Of a stretch of 64,000 nucleotides of DNA, positions 8,136 through 17,166 are shown piece after piece (position 1 is the first letter of the stretch; every line of letters begins with the position of its first letter). The DNA comes from Bacteroidota bacterium (lineage in GTDB: Bacteria > Bacteroidota > Bacteroidia > B-17B0 > Aurantibacillaceae), in contig JADBXZ010000054.1 of assembly GCA_020403265.1 (NCBI GenBank), forward strand, positions 62,001 through 126,000, read 5' to 3'. The translations under genes were made by a program, and so were the position numbers. Under the pieces are notes generated by a model. That model saw only the letters and a list, made by a program, of their open reading frames with translations. It was not told where the DNA came from and did not search any database.

Positions 8136-8745
8136 TATTAAAAATAGCCTGTTAAAGTTCAACAACTTAAAAGTGTTTCAACTTTTTGTTGGGCTATTTT
8201 TATTCTTCATTTCTGCCTGTGGCAATTATGAGGCTCAATTAAATCAACAAAAAACAATTGACAGTTTGCAAACAACGTTAATGGTTAATAAAAATTATTT
8301 ACTGCAAATTGACTCTGTAGAACTTTTAAAGGCCATTTCTAAATATGAGGTTTATCAACAATTTATTAAAAGCAATGTAAAAGACACGCTAAGTAAAGAA
8401 GAAGCTTATGCCTTACAATCTTTTATTATTGCCGGAGAAAACTTAAAGGCCGTTTCCGAAAACAAAAAGCGCCTGATGGCGAGAACTAATTTACTGTCAA
8501 ATCAATTAAATAAATTGCAAATTGACATTAAGAACAATATTAATAATGCAGCAGAAACAAATAATTACTTAAATGCTGAAAAAGCTGCCCAGGCTGAATT
8601 GACAAACTTCTGTGAAAACGAACAAAGTAATTACTTTAAGAACTTACAACAACTTAAAACTAATTTATATTTAATAGAACAGCTGATATTGGCACGTAAT
8701 AACAATCTATTACCAAATATTAGTAATATTAATCCTCACTTATAA
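8128..8745 (+). CDS. Coiled-coil lipoprotein of unknown function
   Basis: About 205 residues. TTG 8128 is chosen as start, with GTG 8113 and TTG 8119 possible in the same frame. There is no ATG before the signal peptide FQLFVGLFLFFISAC, whose cysteine is the predicted lipidation site. The mature part is Lys/Gln/Asn-rich and predicted mainly helical with coiled-coil character and no catalytic motif. It overlaps the serS end by 8 bases and abuts ybeY without a gap, so the three genes are probably one transcript. I do not recognise a family. Confidence 0.7.
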   Translation: MINIKNSLLKFNNLKVFQLFVGLFLFFISACGNYEAQLNQQKTIDSLQTTLMVNKNYLLQIDSVELLKAISKYEVYQQFIKSNVKDTLSKEEAYALQSFIIAGENLKAVSENKKRLMARTNLLSNQLNKLQIDIKNNINNAAETNNYLNAEKAAQAELTNFCENEQSNYFKNLQQLKTNLYLIEQLILARNNNLLPNISNINPHL

Positions 8746-9186
8746 ATGGCAATTTCATTTTTTAACGAAGATATTGAACACAAATTAAAACAGAAGACAG
8801 ACCTCAAAAACTGGATAAAATTAATTGCAACCAAAAACAAAAAACTTACTGGTGATTTAAATTTTATTTTCACTAGTGATGAACGACTGCTCGAAAAAAA
8901 CATCGAGTATTTAAATCATAAAACTCTAACAGATATTATAACATTTGATTATTCTGAAGGTCCTAAAATTAATGGTGATTTATTTATTAGTGTTGAGCGA
9001 GTGAAAGATAACGCTTTTAAATTTAATACAGAATTTACAACGGAGTTACATCGTGTAATGATACACGGTGTGCTTCACCTGTGTGGATACAAGGACAAGA
9101 CCGCCAAAGATGCTAAAATAATGCGTTTGAAGGAGGATGAAGCTTTAAAACTTAGGTCAAAAAATTTGTTGGAAGAATTGAATTAA
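8746..9186 (+). CDS. ybeY: Endoribonuclease YbeY (rRNA maturation factor)
   Basis: A 146-residue metal-dependent single-strand RNase involved in 16S rRNA 3'-end maturation and ribosome quality control. The zinc motif HGVLHLCGYKDK holds His107 and His111. The third position, His in most YbeY proteins (HGxLHLxGYDH), is Asp117 here, a substitution that I believe is common in Bacteroidota. It starts directly after the lipoprotein stop and its last 30 bases overlap the convergent rhomboid gene. Confidence 0.93.
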   Translation: MAISFFNEDIEHKLKQKTDLKNWIKLIATKNKKLTGDLNFIFTSDERLLEKNIEYLNHKTLTDIITFDYSEGPKINGDLFISVERVKDNAFKFNTEFTTELHRVMIHGVLHLCGYKDKTAKDAKIMRLKEDEALKLRSKNLLEELN

Positions 9187-9777
9187 GCTATCTGGCTTAA
9201 TAATAACCGTAAACAAAATTCCGAAAATTGCTCCCCAAAAATGTGACTCGTGGCTGATGGTATCCTGATGCAAACCTTTACGTTTTCTTTGGATTAAAAA
9301 TACACTTAAACCTAAAAGTACAACGCCGGCAATCCATCCCGGCATAGGGATAAAAAACAAACCAATAGTTGATTTTGGGCTTAAAATTATATACGAAAAC
9401 ATAACGGAAGAGATTGCGCCACTTGCACCTAAGCTGCTGTAGCTGCTATTATCTTTGTTCCGGAGATATTCTGTAATAGAGGCCGCATAGATTCCACCTG
9501 TAAATAACAATAAAAAATAAAGCTTCCCTAATTTCTCGCCAAAAAAGTAAGGAAAATAACCTTCTTCTAAAGCTAAACCAAAACTATACAATGCCAGACA
9601 GTTAAATAAAAGATGGATGATGTCGCCATGAATAAATGCATGAGTTAAAAAACGGTAATGTTCCTTGTAGCGTTTGATGCCGTATGGATAAAAGAGGTAT
9701 TTACTCATGGCTTCGCGGTCGTTAAAACAAATTACCGAAAAAATGGCAATAACTGCTAATAGCGTGTAAGTAATCAT
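9157..9777 (-). CDS. Rhomboid-family intramembrane serine protease
   Basis: A 206-residue inner-membrane protease predicted to cleave within membrane helices. The family landmarks are RFLTHAFIHGDIIHLLFNC (residues 42-60), the catalytic serine S119 in SLGASGAIS, and the catalytic histidine H179 in SHESHFWGAIFG. About six membrane segments are predicted. Substrates are unknown. The gene is convergent with ybeY and overlaps it by 30 bases. Confidence 0.92.
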   Translation of the reverse strand: MITYTLLAVIAIFSVICFNDREAMSKYLFYPYGIKRYKEHYRFLTHAFIHGDIIHLLFNCLALYSFGLALEEGYFPYFFGEKLGKLYFLLLFTGGIYAASITEYLRNKDNSSYSSLGASGAISSVMFSYIILSPKSTIGLFFIPMPGWIAGVVLLGLSVFLIQRKRKGLHQDTISHESHFWGAIFGILFTVIIKPDSLIQFFQQIF

Positions 9778-9865
9778 TCAAACACAAAGATACTCAAAAT
9801 TAAAGGTAAAAACTAGTTCGTTAAAAATCAATTTAAATAAATTAAATCGAAAATGTTTGAGTTTG

Positions 9866-10519
9866 CTACTGATCTTTATGCAAGTATTTATTAATCAAAG
9901 CATGAACAACATAGATTAATGGTGTAATGCAAATAGCCAATGCCAACTTAAATAAATAACCCCAAGATGCGTTATGTAATAACTCATCATAAGTCCAAAC
10001 TCCAGGAATCACAAAAGCCACAAACTGTACTACAAAAGTGTCTATTACCTGGCTAATTGCTGTGCTGCCTGTTGCCCGCAACCAAATTAACTTTTTACCG
10101 GTTTTGTTTCTTAAAAGCCAAAAAACATATACATCTACTAATTGGCTGCAAAAAAAAGCAATAATACTACCAATTATTATCCATTGACTTTGCCCGAAAA
10201 CGGTTTTAAAACTAGAATCGCTTACCGGACTAAAACTAGTTGCCTGTAAATTCATGGCTAAGGTTAAAAATATATAAGTATAAATAATTAACCCAATTGT
10301 GATAAAAGTAAGTTTCTTAACTCCATCTTTTCCAAAATGTTCATTAATTAAATCAGTCAACAAAAAAACAAAGGGCCACAATATAATACCAACGCTTTGT
10401 GTAAATACACCAAAAAACTGAATTAATTTTCCACCAATAAGCTCTGCAACAATAGCATTTGTCACAAAAAAACCGGCAAGTACAATAAAAACAATGTCTT
10501 TTCTGTTGCTAAAATTCAT
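9866..10519 (-). CDS. yhhQ: Queuosine-precursor transporter (VUT/DUF165 family)
   Basis: A 217-residue inner-membrane protein with about six helices. Family features are VAELIGGKLIQFFG, the WPFVFLLTDLINEHFGK segment (about residues 48-64) and the conserved polar helix with STAISQVIDTFVVQ. E. coli YhhQ of this family imports queuosine precursors preQ0/preQ1. Two QueD-type genes occur at 47 kb in this window, so the cell may both make and salvage the precursor. It lies 88 bases upstream of the rhomboid gene on the same strand. Confidence 0.88.
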   Translation of the reverse strand: MNFSNRKDIVFIVLAGFFVTNAIVAELIGGKLIQFFGVFTQSVGIILWPFVFLLTDLINEHFGKDGVKKLTFITIGLIIYTYIFLTLAMNLQATSFSPVSDSSFKTVFGQSQWIIIGSIIAFFCSQLVDVYVFWLLRNKTGKKLIWLRATGSTAISQVIDTFVVQFVAFVIPGVWTYDELLHNASWGYLFKLALAICITPLIYVVHALINKYLHKDQ

Positions 10520-10676
10520 GGGAAATAAACAATACTGATTAAAAGTACAAAAAATTAAAATTAGTAATAATTCTAAACTAACAAAAAGCCATGTAATTAG
10601 TTTAAATGCATTTCAATCAGATTAGCTATACTATAATATCTTAAAGCAAACTAAAGCCCGTCAACTGACTTACGAA

Positions 10677-11129
10677 CTAAAAATTTGGAATACGAATAAC
10701 TTTTACAAATCGTTTCTTATAATTTGAAAAACTATAAAACTCTGAAATTTTAACTCCTCCATGACGTTTGTCGCTTGAGGCATGAATAAACCTTAAGGAG
10801 TCTTTTGAATGATACGTCACGATCCCAACATGTCCTGGTTTTTCAAACAATAACACGTCCCCTTTTTTGCAGGAATCCAACTCAACATTTATACCAAAAT
10901 GATTGAATAATTTGGATGACCGAGGTACTTGAACACCAAATTCACTGAAAACAAAATTTACAAAACCAGAACAATCAAAACCCTTTTTAGGATTAGCGCT
11001 AGCGTACTTGTATTTTACACCAACATGTTTAGTTGCAAAGTCTATAATGCTATCTGTTTTGGTTTTAACTTGAGCTATTAAACAGTTTGCAATAACAAGG
11101 CAAAAAACCGTGTATTTAAATTTCATCAA
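10677..11129 (-). CDS. Secreted NlpC/P60 cell-wall hydrolase
   Basis: A 150-residue peptidoglycan endopeptidase-type cysteine protease. The signal peptide covers residues 1-20 (ending CLIAQ). The catalytic cysteine is C53 in GFDCSGFVNFVF and the catalytic histidine is H100 in PGHVGIV. H116 in FIHASS is the usual third polar residue. The protein is a single domain with no SH3 or LysM domain, so it is a minimal secreted hydrolase. It is divergent from the M48 gene. Confidence 0.92.
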   Translation of the reverse strand: MMKFKYTVFCLVIANCLIAQVKTKTDSIIDFATKHVGVKYKYASANPKKGFDCSGFVNFVFSEFGVQVPRSSKLFNHFGINVELDSCKKGDVLLFEKPGHVGIVTYHSKDSLRFIHASSDKRHGGVKISEFYSFSNYKKRFVKVIRIPNF

Positions 11130-11199
11130 TATTCTACTAATTTACAATAAAATAGTAATTTAGAAACATCAATTTTTTCAAATCAATAGCCATTTATTT

Positions 11200-13545
11200 A
11201 TGACTAAAAAAACTTTAATAAAATTATTTTTACTATTTTGTCTTGAATTGTTGATAATTAACATCGGTTATTCACAAGCTCCCTCTTTTAAAGGATTAGA
11301 GAAAGAATATTCTCCAATCGTTTCAAAAGGCCTGTTACCGGAAATTTTCACCAAAAGCGCAACAGAAAAAACGTACGAAGAATATCAAAAGATTGAAAAA
11401 AAATCAAAAAACAAAACAGACCAGAAACAATTTTATTTGGAAAGCAACTTTTATTTGGATCGTGTTATTAAATCAGGATTAATATTGTTTAACGATACGA
11501 TTAGTCAATTTGTAAATTCTGTATTAGATGAAATTCTAAAAACCAAACCAGAACTTAGAAATCATTTAAAAATCTACGTCGTTAAAAGCGATGTTGTTAA
11601 TGCTTATTGTTTTGATAATGGCATTATTTTGGTTAACATGGGATTAATCAGTCAACTTGAAAACGAGGCACAACTTGCCTCTATCTTATGTCATGAGGTT
11701 TCACACTTTACAAAAAAGCACTCAATGGAAAGTTTTGTGAACTATCAAAACATGCGTCGAGGTAAAATAAGTTCTCATGGATTTGATGAATTCAAATACA
11801 GTCAAAAAAGTGAATTAGAAGCAGATAACGAAGGCGTACTACTATACAAAACAACCAACTACAGTTACAAAGGAATTAACGGTGGTTTTAATTTATTAAA
11901 ATATTCATATTTACCCTTTGATGAAGTTGAATTTAAAAAATCCTTTTTTGAGGACTCCAATTTTGTTTTTCCAAAAGATTATTTTTTAGCTGAAACTGCG
12001 CCTATTAATGATAATGAAGATATTGATGATAAAAGATGTACCCATCCAAACATAAAAAAAAGAAAAGAATCAGCCAATGCAACCCTTGGTTCTATAGATG
12101 ATACAGGTAGACAAAAGTTTATCGTTGGTCAAAACCAATTTTATTATATTCGCGAATTAGCAAGATTTGAATTATGTAAACTTGAATTGATTGAACGTGA
12201 ATACATTCCTTGCATTTATAATTGCTATTTGCTACTTAAAAAATACCCCAACAATGTTTATTTGAAGGAATGTATCGCTAAATCTTTATACAACATTGCG
12301 GCAGTTAAATCACCAACAAAAGATGGCTATAAGGAGATGGATAAATTAGACTTAATTGATTCGAGAGACGGAAGCACAATTGATACAGATCATTACAAAA
12401 AAGAAGGATTCATTCAACAAGTTTATCATTTATTTAACAAACTCAACGCTACACAATCTGCGGCGTTATCTTTACATTTTAATTTAAAACAGCAACAATC
12501 TAACGTTAACAATAAGTTGTTTCCCACACTAGTTGATTCATCTATTGTTTTATTGGCAGTTAACAATGGGATTGACTACAATTACTTTGAAAAAGAAACT
12601 AAACAAAATTACCTCGCTCAGTTAAAAGTGAAGGCAGGAGTAAATACTGATACCAACACCTCAAATAAAACAAATCAAAGTACGTTGGCTAATTTAAATG
12701 ATGATGACGAAAACAGCAGAGTAAAAAAAATTGAAAAAGAAAATGCAAGGAAAGAACTTGATCAAAGTAAAAAAAACTTGATAGTACAAGAAGAAAAGTC
12801 ATTTGAAAAATTTGCCCTTGTGAATTGCTTTAAAAAAGAAGAAGTTGAAACTAAATTCATTGCTGCTCAAAAGCTTAGAGACCAAATCGAATTAATTGAA
12901 GAAAATAGAAAATATTACAAAAAGAAAAAAAACAGAGGCGGTCTTGGAATCGACACTATTTTAATTATGAATCCGTTTTATTATTGTCTGGATGAGAGAA
13001 AAGAAAACAAATTAAAGTACATCAGCTCCAATTTAAAACTATTGCGCTACTTTAACACTTTAACTTATTGTGCTGATAAAGCAAAAGTTAATTATAAAAC
13101 TGTAAACTTTAATAATTTTGGTACAAATGATATGGATTTATACAACGATTACGTACTTATTAATGACTGGAAAGAGGAATTTCTAAATCATGATTTTAAT
13201 TCTAATTCTCTTGTTTTAAACAATCAAACGGCTCAACATATAAGAGAAAAATATAATACCAATTACATTTTGTATAATGGGATAGTTAATTATCGTGTTA
13301 AAAAAGAAAATGTTGGTTATGCAGTTCTACTAACATTAGCAGTTTACCCTGCCATTGTTACAATTCCTTATTTACTTAGAAAAGAAGAATACACCTATTA
13401 TTTTTCGGTATTATATAATTTAAAAAATAATCGAGTAGAATATTATAATCGTGAGGGCCTAAAAAGCAGTGACAGTGAAGATTACCTTAATGCTTTTACA
13501 TATAACACCATGATTAATATAAAACAGAAACCGAAGTTTAAATGA
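11200..13545 (+). CDS. Large M48-family zinc metalloprotease with unknown C-terminal region
   Basis: 781 residues. A signal peptide (about 1-26, ending NIGYSQ) places it in the periplasm. The M48 domain spans about residues 70-260. The zinc motif HEVSH is near residue 164 in SILCHEVSHFTKKHS, and the third ligand is the glutamate of KSELEADNEG. Loss or presence of a membrane helix normally separates HtpX from BepA/LoiP types; this one is BepA-like in being secreted. Residues 300-780 are much longer than in ordinary M48 proteins, with a Lys/Glu-rich coiled coil at about 500-585 and a hydrophobic segment (YAVLLTLAVYPAIVTIPYLL) near 705-725. The next gene starts in an ATGA overlap. Confidence 0.85.
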   Translation: MTKKTLIKLFLLFCLELLIINIGYSQAPSFKGLEKEYSPIVSKGLLPEIFTKSATEKTYEEYQKIEKKSKNKTDQKQFYLESNFYLDRVIKSGLILFNDTISQFVNSVLDEILKTKPELRNHLKIYVVKSDVVNAYCFDNGIILVNMGLISQLENEAQLASILCHEVSHFTKKHSMESFVNYQNMRRGKISSHGFDEFKYSQKSELEADNEGVLLYKTTNYSYKGINGGFNLLKYSYLPFDEVEFKKSFFEDSNFVFPKDYFLAETAPINDNEDIDDKRCTHPNIKKRKESANATLGSIDDTGRQKFIVGQNQFYYIRELARFELCKLELIEREYIPCIYNCYLLLKKYPNNVYLKECIAKSLYNIAAVKSPTKDGYKEMDKLDLIDSRDGSTIDTDHYKKEGFIQQVYHLFNKLNATQSAALSLHFNLKQQQSNVNNKLFPTLVDSSIVLLAVNNGIDYNYFEKETKQNYLAQLKVKAGVNTDTNTSNKTNQSTLANLNDDDENSRVKKIEKENARKELDQSKKNLIVQEEKSFEKFALVNCFKKEEVETKFIAAQKLRDQIELIEENRKYYKKKKNRGGLGIDTILIMNPFYYCLDERKENKLKYISSNLKLLRYFNTLTYCADKAKVNYKTVNFNNFGTNDMDLYNDYVLINDWKEEFLNHDFNSNSLVLNNQTAQHIREKYNTNYILYNGIVNYRVKKENVGYAVLLTLAVYPAIVTIPYLLRKEEYTYYFSVLYNLKNNRVEYYNREGLKSSDSEDYLNAFTYNTMINIKQKPKFK

Positions 13546-14336
13546 AAACATTAAATTATTTTCTAATATTAATCTTAACCTTTAGTGCAAAAGATATAAA
13601 TGCTCAAGTAGTACCTGGCTATCTTGGTAAAAAAAATAGTTTTAATTATCAATTAAATGTATCGCCTGCAGTAATAGGTCCTAATCAAGTCGATAAAACG
13701 TCGTGGTTTTCTTATGACACATACCCAAAGACAAAAGAGTCATCGTTTATTACTCCATTTAACTTTACCCATTCCTTTAACTTTCAGCGTGTAATTAGTC
13801 GTAAAATCGCGATTAATTTTGGGTATGGCTTTTTTACAACAAGACAATATGTGAATTTACTTGTTAATGATGTAATTTACACTCAAAACAATTATCTTTT
13901 GGAAAATATTGGATATAATATCATTAATAAAAATTTCAACCTTTCTGCCACTTTTTATAGAGGTAGGGCTATTGCCCCATTTGGAGCATATTGGCGTTTA
14001 GGTTTAAGCTACGGAATTAATAAAACGATTTTTGATAATGATAACCCAAAATTAATCGATCACACTGAAGTAAATTACTATTATTATAGTCTTCCTCCTG
14101 AACTGAAATTTAACATTAGTGATCAAAATCTGAATTTTAAGTCAATACTATTCAATGTTACCTATGGCAAAAGTAGGATTTTCAAAAAATGTATTATTTT
14201 CAATAGAGGATTAAACTTCACGTTAACACGCTCATTAATTGCTGCTTCAAATAGCGAAATGGTTAATCAAACAAAAAAGAGGCTCAGAGGACATGAACTA
14301 TTTTCTTTTTATGTCAGTGTAGGATATTTGTTTTAA
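13542..14336 (+). CDS. Small outer-membrane beta-barrel-like protein
   Basis: 264 residues with a signal peptide ending DINAQ at about residue 22. The mature part alternates hydrophobic and polar residues with many aromatics, and it ends in FYVSVGYLF. A terminal phenylalanine is typical of outer-membrane barrels inserted by BAM. It is translationally coupled (ATGA) to the M48 protease, so it may be a partner or substrate of that protease. No named family is recognised. Confidence 0.65.
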   Translation: MKTLNYFLILILTFSAKDINAQVVPGYLGKKNSFNYQLNVSPAVIGPNQVDKTSWFSYDTYPKTKESSFITPFNFTHSFNFQRVISRKIAINFGYGFFTTRQYVNLLVNDVIYTQNNYLLENIGYNIINKNFNLSATFYRGRAIAPFGAYWRLGLSYGINKTIFDNDNPKLIDHTEVNYYYYSLPPELKFNISDQNLNFKSILFNVTYGKSRIFKKCIIFNRGLNFTLTRSLIAASNSEMVNQTKKRLRGHELFSFYVSVGYLF

Positions 14337-14341
14337 AAGCT

Positions 14342-14947
14342 TTATCGTTTGTTTAAAGCTCTAATAATTTCTTCATCACTTTTGCCAATAAACTTAAGTG
14401 CACCTTTGGCACTTTTTGCCCATACACTTTTGGGGAAATCTCGTAAAATTTCATTGTACAACTCCACTGCCTTGCCCTCATTATTCAGTTCTCCTTGCTC
14501 ATCGTAAAGTTGAGCCAACAAAAACATAGCAGCGGGTTTATCCTTGAATAACGGATAATTATTGATACACCTTTCAAGCACTACCTCTGCTTGTTTTGGA
14601 TTATTAATGCTTCTGGCAACTTGAGCCGTTTTAATTAAATAAATTGGCGCTAAACTATCTGTATGACAGTAATAACTAAAATTAGTAAAGTCTTTTATCG
14701 CTTTATTAGCTTGTATCATATTAACTTCAAGTGCTTCCAATAATATGCTATCACTTTTAAAAGCCAATTGTTTGTATGCCGTGCAATCTAATTTAACTGA
14801 ATCCGTAATTGATTTAACTACTTCAGTTTTTATAGAATCACGTTTACCTGATTCATCGGCAATTTTTGATTGAGGTGAGGTACAGCCGATAACTAAGAAG
14901 ATGACTGAGAAAACTAACCAAATAAACTTAAGATTATCTCTTAGCAT
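14342..14947 (-). CDS. TPR lipoprotein
   Basis: About 201 residues from ATG 14947 (MLRDNLKFIWLVFSVIFLVIGC). The lipobox cysteine is followed by TSPQSK. The frame is open 17 codons further upstream, but that would put a charged stretch before the signal peptide. TPR-like helical repeats follow (AQVARSINNPKQAEVVLERC; LLAQLYDEQGELNNEGKAVE), ending in a Lys-rich tail. It is probably a scaffold in the periplasm or on the outer membrane. It overlaps the def stop by 14 bases, forming a guaB-def-lipoprotein operon. Confidence 0.75.
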   Translation of the reverse strand: MLRDNLKFIWLVFSVIFLVIGCTSPQSKIADESGKRDSIKTEVVKSITDSVKLDCTAYKQLAFKSDSILLEALEVNMIQANKAIKDFTNFSYYCHTDSLAPIYLIKTAQVARSINNPKQAEVVLERCINNYPLFKDKPAAMFLLAQLYDEQGELNNEGKAVELYNEILRDFPKSVWAKSAKGALKFIGKSDEEIIRALNKR

Positions 14948-15536
14948 TATAAACTTTAATTTTATAATCAGCGGAAATTTTACCATTTGAAATATCATTT
15001 AATTTTCCGGAAATAAGTTTACGTTTAAACGGACTGATGCGGTCTGTAAACAACTTTCCTTCAATATGATCGTATTCGTGCTGAATTACCCGGGCAATTA
15101 ACCCATCATATTTTTCTTTATGATATTTAAAATTTTCATCCCAGTATTCTATTTCAATTTCGGGCATTCGGGCCACCTCTTCACGTATTTTCGGAATACT
15201 TAAACAGCCCTCTTTAAACTTCCATTCTTCGCCATCTTCGCTTAAAATTCTGGCATTAATAAATACTTTTTTAAATGATTTTAATTGTTTTTTCTCCTCC
15301 GGTGTAAATTCACTTTCATCATCTTCTTCATCATCCTCAACAAATGGTTCAGTGTCAACAATAAAAAGTCTAATTGCTTTACCTATTTGTGGCGCAGCTA
15401 AACCAACTCCACTGGCGTGGTACATCGTTTCAAACATATCCTTAATAAGATTTTGCAGATTTTCATAACCGGCATCAATATCTTGAGCTACCTTTCTTAA
15501 AACAGGATCGCCATATACAACAATTGGATAAATCAT
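14934..15536 (-). CDS. def: Peptide deformylase
   Basis: A 200-residue cytosolic metalloenzyme that removes the formyl group from nascent proteins. All three motifs are intact: GVGLAAPQ (43-50), EGCLS (109-113, metal ligand C111) and HEYDH (153-157, two His ligands and the catalytic Glu). A Glu/Asp-rich loop (residues 66-84) between motifs 1 and 2 is typical of Bacteroidota deformylases. The start lies 1 base after the guaB stop. Confidence 0.97.
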   Translation of the reverse strand: MIYPIVVYGDPVLRKVAQDIDAGYENLQNLIKDMFETMYHASGVGLAAPQIGKAIRLFIVDTEPFVEDDEEDDESEFTPEEKKQLKSFKKVFINARILSEDGEEWKFKEGCLSIPKIREEVARMPEIEIEYWDENFKYHKEKYDGLIARVIQHEYDHIEGKLFTDRISPFKRKLISGKLNDISNGKISADYKIKVYNAKR

Positions 15537-15537
15537 A

Positions 15538-17016
15538 CTATCTAGAGTAGTTTGGAGCCTCTCTTGTTATCACAACATCGTGCGGATGGCTCTCCTTAAC
15601 GCCCGCGGCTGTAATTCTAATAAATTTGGCTGTTTGTAAGGTTTTTATATCCTTTGCGCCAACATATCCCATTCCTGCGCGCAGGCCGCCAATTACTTGA
15701 TAAATTATTTCAGCTAAATGTCCTTTATAAGGTACCCTGCCACTAATACCCTCCGGTACAAGTTTTTTAATATCATCCTCTGCATCTTGAAAGTATCGAT
15801 CTTTACTTCCTTTTTGCATCGCTTCAATACTACCCATTCCGCGATATGATTTAAATTTACGCCCTTCATAGATAATAGTCTCTCCAGGACTTTCCTCCGT
15901 GCCAGCGAACATACCCCCCATCATCACTGTACCTGCACCGGCAGCCAATGCCTTAACGATATCTCCCGTAAAACGTATACCACCATCAGCAATTAATGGC
16001 ACTCCTGTTCCTTTTAATGCAGTTGCTACTTCAAGAATAGCTGTTAATTGAGGCACACCAACCCCTGCTATAACACGTGTTGTGCATATTGAGCCTGGCC
16101 CAATTCCAACTTTAACTGCATCTGCGCCGGCCTTTACCAGGGCTAAAGCTGCCTTACCTGTTGCAATATTTCCAACAACAACTTGTAAGTTCTTATATTT
16201 CTTTTTTACTGCAACCAACTTATCTATGACCCCTTTACTGTGACCATGCGCTGTGTCAATGATTATAGCGTCAACTCCTGCCGCAACTAATGCGTCTACC
16301 CTATCCATCGTATCAGCCGTAACACCAACAGCTGCTGCTACTCTTAATCTTCCTTGGGCATCTTTACATGCATTCGGACGCACTTTAATTTTTATAATAT
16401 CTTTGTAGGTAATTAAACCAACTAGCCTATTCTGTTTGTCTACAATAGGTAATTTTTCAATCTTATGTTCTTGCAAAACTTCCTCCGCCTTTTTAAGGTT
16501 AATTCCTTGTGGCGCAGTAATTGCTTTGCTAAAAGGCGTCATAACTTCCTTCACGGGGCGTTTCAAGTTTTTTTCGAATCTTAAATCCCTATTTGTGACA
16601 ATTCCTAATAATTTATTTGCTTTATCAACAACCGGAATACCTCCGATTTTATTTTCTGCCATTATTTTTAAGGCATCTTCAATTAATGCGTTTTCACTTA
16701 ACGTTACGGGGTCTTGAATCATTCCACTCTCGCTTCGCTTTACTTTTCTTACCTGCGCTGCTTGATCCTCAATACTCATGTTTTTATGAAGCACACCAAT
16801 TCCTCCTTCCTGCGCAATTGCTATGGCCATTTGATGTTCCGTAACAGTATCCATGGCAGCAGACACAATTGGCGTATTGATTTTAATTCCTTTGGTGAAA
16901 AAAGATGAAACATTAACCTCACGAGGCAATATTTCAGAATAGTCAGGAACTAATAAAACGTCATCGTAAGTAAGTCCTTCTTGAACAAACTTGTTGGTCA
17001 TGTAATTAGATGCCAT
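15538..17016 (-). CDS. guaB: IMP dehydrogenase
   Basis: A 492-residue cytosolic enzyme oxidising IMP to XMP with NAD, the committed step to GMP. The TIM-barrel core is split by a CBS-domain pair (about residues 95-215) that senses adenine and guanine nucleotides. The catalytic loop [15 protein letters not shown] holds the active cysteine, and [16 protein letters not shown] and [11 protein letters not shown] are the phosphate and flap regions. The start is ATG 17016, and an internal ATG five codons later is also possible. It is the first gene of the guaB-def-TPR operon. Confidence 0.98.
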   Translation of the reverse strand: MASNYMTNKFVQEGLTYDDVLLVPDYSEILPREVNVSSFFTKGIKINTPIVSAAMDTVTEHQMAIAIAQEGGIGVLHKNMSIEDQAAQVRKVKRSESGMIQDPVTLSENALIEDALKIMAENKIGGIPVVDKANKLLGIVTNRDLRFEKNLKRPVKEVMTPFSKAITAPQGINLKKAEEVLQEHKIEKLPIVDKQNRLVGLITYKDIIKIKVRPNACKDAQGRLRVAAAVGVTADTMDRVDALVAAGVDAIIIDTAHGHSKGVIDKLVAVKKKYKNLQVVVGNIATGKAALALVKAGADAVKVGIGPGSICTTRVIAGVGVPQLTAILEVATALKGTGVPLIADGGIRFTGDIVKALAAGAGTVMMGGMFAGTEESPGETIIYEGRKFKSYRGMGSIEAMQKGSKDRYFQDAEDDIKKLVPEGISGRVPYKGHLAEIIYQVIGGLRAGMGYVGAKDIKTLQTAKFIRITAAGVKESHPHDVVITREAPNYSR

Positions 17017-17046
17017 GGTGATTGAATTTTAGATTAAAAATTCGTG

Positions 17047-17054
17047 CAAATATA
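17047..17054 (-). promoter_or_regulatory. Putative -7 promoter element of guaB
   Basis: TATATTTG on the minus strand matches TAnnTTTG exactly and lies 30 bases before the guaB start. No convincing -33 box is seen. Confidence 0.5.
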
Positions 17055-17166
17055 GGTATTTTTTAAGAATTAAAATAATCCACGAAAGACACTCAGCTAA
17101 GGTGTTTAACATTAATTAATTAAAGATAAATTATGAAAGTTGAGAATATTTAGCATCTCAATAAAA

